From positions 2,601,731-2,634,230 of the forward strand of contig CM035355.1 in assembly GCA_020137815.1 (NCBI GenBank): a stretch of DNA of 32,500 nucleotides. The letters are read 5' to 3'. Shown here piece after piece: positions 31,515 through 32,500 of the stretch (within the stretch, counting starts at the first letter, position 1; each line of letters begins with the position of its first letter). The position numbers and the translations under genes are program-made. The DNA comes from Hormiphora californensis (lineage: Eukaryota > Ctenophora > Tentaculata > Cydippida > Pleurobrachiidae). The notes beneath the pieces were generated by a model, which was given only the letters and a program-made list of their open reading frames with translations, was not told the DNA's origin and did not search any database.

Positions 31515-31755
31515 CTTTGTAGTGTAGATTGTAGAATGAGATAACTGGATTCGGAAGGGACTGATGGGGAGGGATTAGTAGATGAAGGAGTGGGGAATGA
31601 TTCTAAAAATTAAGTTTTTTTTGGCACAAAGATTTTCCGAATGAGCTGCAAACCCTCCATTCTTTCTCTAAATGTATCACGTTCCTGATCATTAGTTCAC
31701 CCTGCAGTAGTAGATCTGTTGTGGTCTGGAACTCGATACCAATTCCCTTTTGTAG

Positions 31756-31864
31756 CAGGAACCGACCGAATCAGGAAATACTGGTCCCTGATTGGCTGAT
31801 AACCAGTCACGTGACCTAAATAACGAGTTCTGATTGGTTGTTTACTTGTTTCGGTCGGTTCCTG
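31756..31864. mobile_element. 109-bp hAT-like MITE carrying CCAAT and E-box motifs
   Basis: Terminal inverted repeat CAGGAACCGACCGAA (31756-31770 and 31850-31864), flanked by identical 8-mers TTTTGTAG at 31748-31755 and 31865-31872. The CAG start and 8-bp duplication fit hAT. The interior has ATTGG, the palindrome GTCACGTGAC (31806-31815) and a second ATTGG. Confidence 0.85.
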
Positions 31865-31872
31865 TTTTGTAG

Positions 31873-32500
31873 TATTGCCAATATTTGTGCAGAACAACAT
31901 GGCTATTTGATCCTCCCACTTCATTGAGACTTGAACGTTGTGCGATAAAATCTTGCCTTGTCTTTCTTGTTTTATAATAGCGAAATTTTACAAACTTCCC
32001 TGATCTAGCAAGGAAGAGAAAAGCACGACCTGGAATCAGTAAGGTGAGTAAAATCATTGTTCTGTTATAATTAACAAATTAAAAACAACAATTAAAGCAA
32101 ACACAAACTCCACTGGGTGTCTGGGTGAACTAGATTTATTAAATCTGACATATAAAATCACTTGAAGTTGGAAGCTAATAATATATTAACCATCTCTACC
32201 TACCACTCCTTAGATGTTGAACCCCCTAACTAGACACTTGTCATGTTAGAAGTTGCAAATGTGAGAAATAAGCTGTCTTGCACAAGAGATAACCATTGCA
32301 TTTTCTGGTTCTACTTATTTTTTTAAAATCTTTAGTTTGATCATTCTTTCACTCTCCGTCAGCGGATCTTCTTCTGTCCAAAGATTGTCCCCTAAACTGA
32401 GTTGGGGTTAACCTTCATTTGTCAATTACTGTCAATCCAAATCTCGCAAAATGCATTCGGGAAATCCTGTCAACTCGGATCTTTCTCATTTTTATTAGCT
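31873..32500. other. Right-edge region, possible first exon of a rightward gene
   Basis: One candidate exon at 31981-32043 is bounded by TTTTATAATAG and AAG|GTGAGT. It is open in a single frame (starts RNFTNFPDLARKRKARPG). No start codon or downstream exon could be fixed before the window ends, so this may be a 5' UTR exon or chance. Nothing else is seen to 32500. Confidence 0.3.

Overview
The window is nuclear DNA of an intron-rich animal. The evidence is GT-AG introns whose phases join into long open frames, two eukaryotic tRNA genes with internal promoters, and animal gene families (CCDC57, DNase II, a TPRA1-like 7TM protein, a sushi/VWD secreted protein). Many introns are short (about 60-500 bp), long GA/CT microsatellites are frequent and small MITEs are common. 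A sponge or another early-branching invertebrate would fit, but that placement is inference; no sequence search was run.

Layout. 1-2101: no recognised gene, GA/CT tracts. 2102-4862 (+): four- or five-exon 7TM gene, TPRA1-like. 4863-6525: microsatellites. 14773-6526 (-): 16-exon gene for a secreted modular protein of about 1,252 aa (signal peptide, GGGMT repeats, sushi domain, GCC2/GCC3-like Cys modules, a very long Glu/Lys/Met repeat region, TIL-like Cys modules, VWD plus C8-like domain). 18682-15248 (-): DNase II gene whose second exon is split by a 2,030-bp foldback transposon with a TTC target duplication, just before the first catalytic HxK motif. 20143-21651 (+): five-exon gene of unknown function, 233 aa. 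26380-21865 (-): 15-exon CCDC57 orthologue of about 746 aa, tail to tail with the preceding gene, with two tRNA genes in its introns on the opposite strand. 26381-32500: no firm gene, but several non-autonomous DNA transposons (a TTAA hairpin MITE, a 1.35-kb element with GTAGGGGAGCC ends, a 109-bp hAT-like MITE) and a 42-bp CCAAT/E-box array.

All four multi-exon models were checked by summing exon lengths and intron phases. Three give one continuous frame as the sequence stands. The DNase II frame is restored only when the transposon and one copy of its 3-bp duplication are removed in thought. The genes do not form an obvious pathway. The common theme is repeat biology: several introns end in minisatellites that abut or copy the splice junction, at least four MITE families are present, and one coding exon carries a recent-looking insertion.
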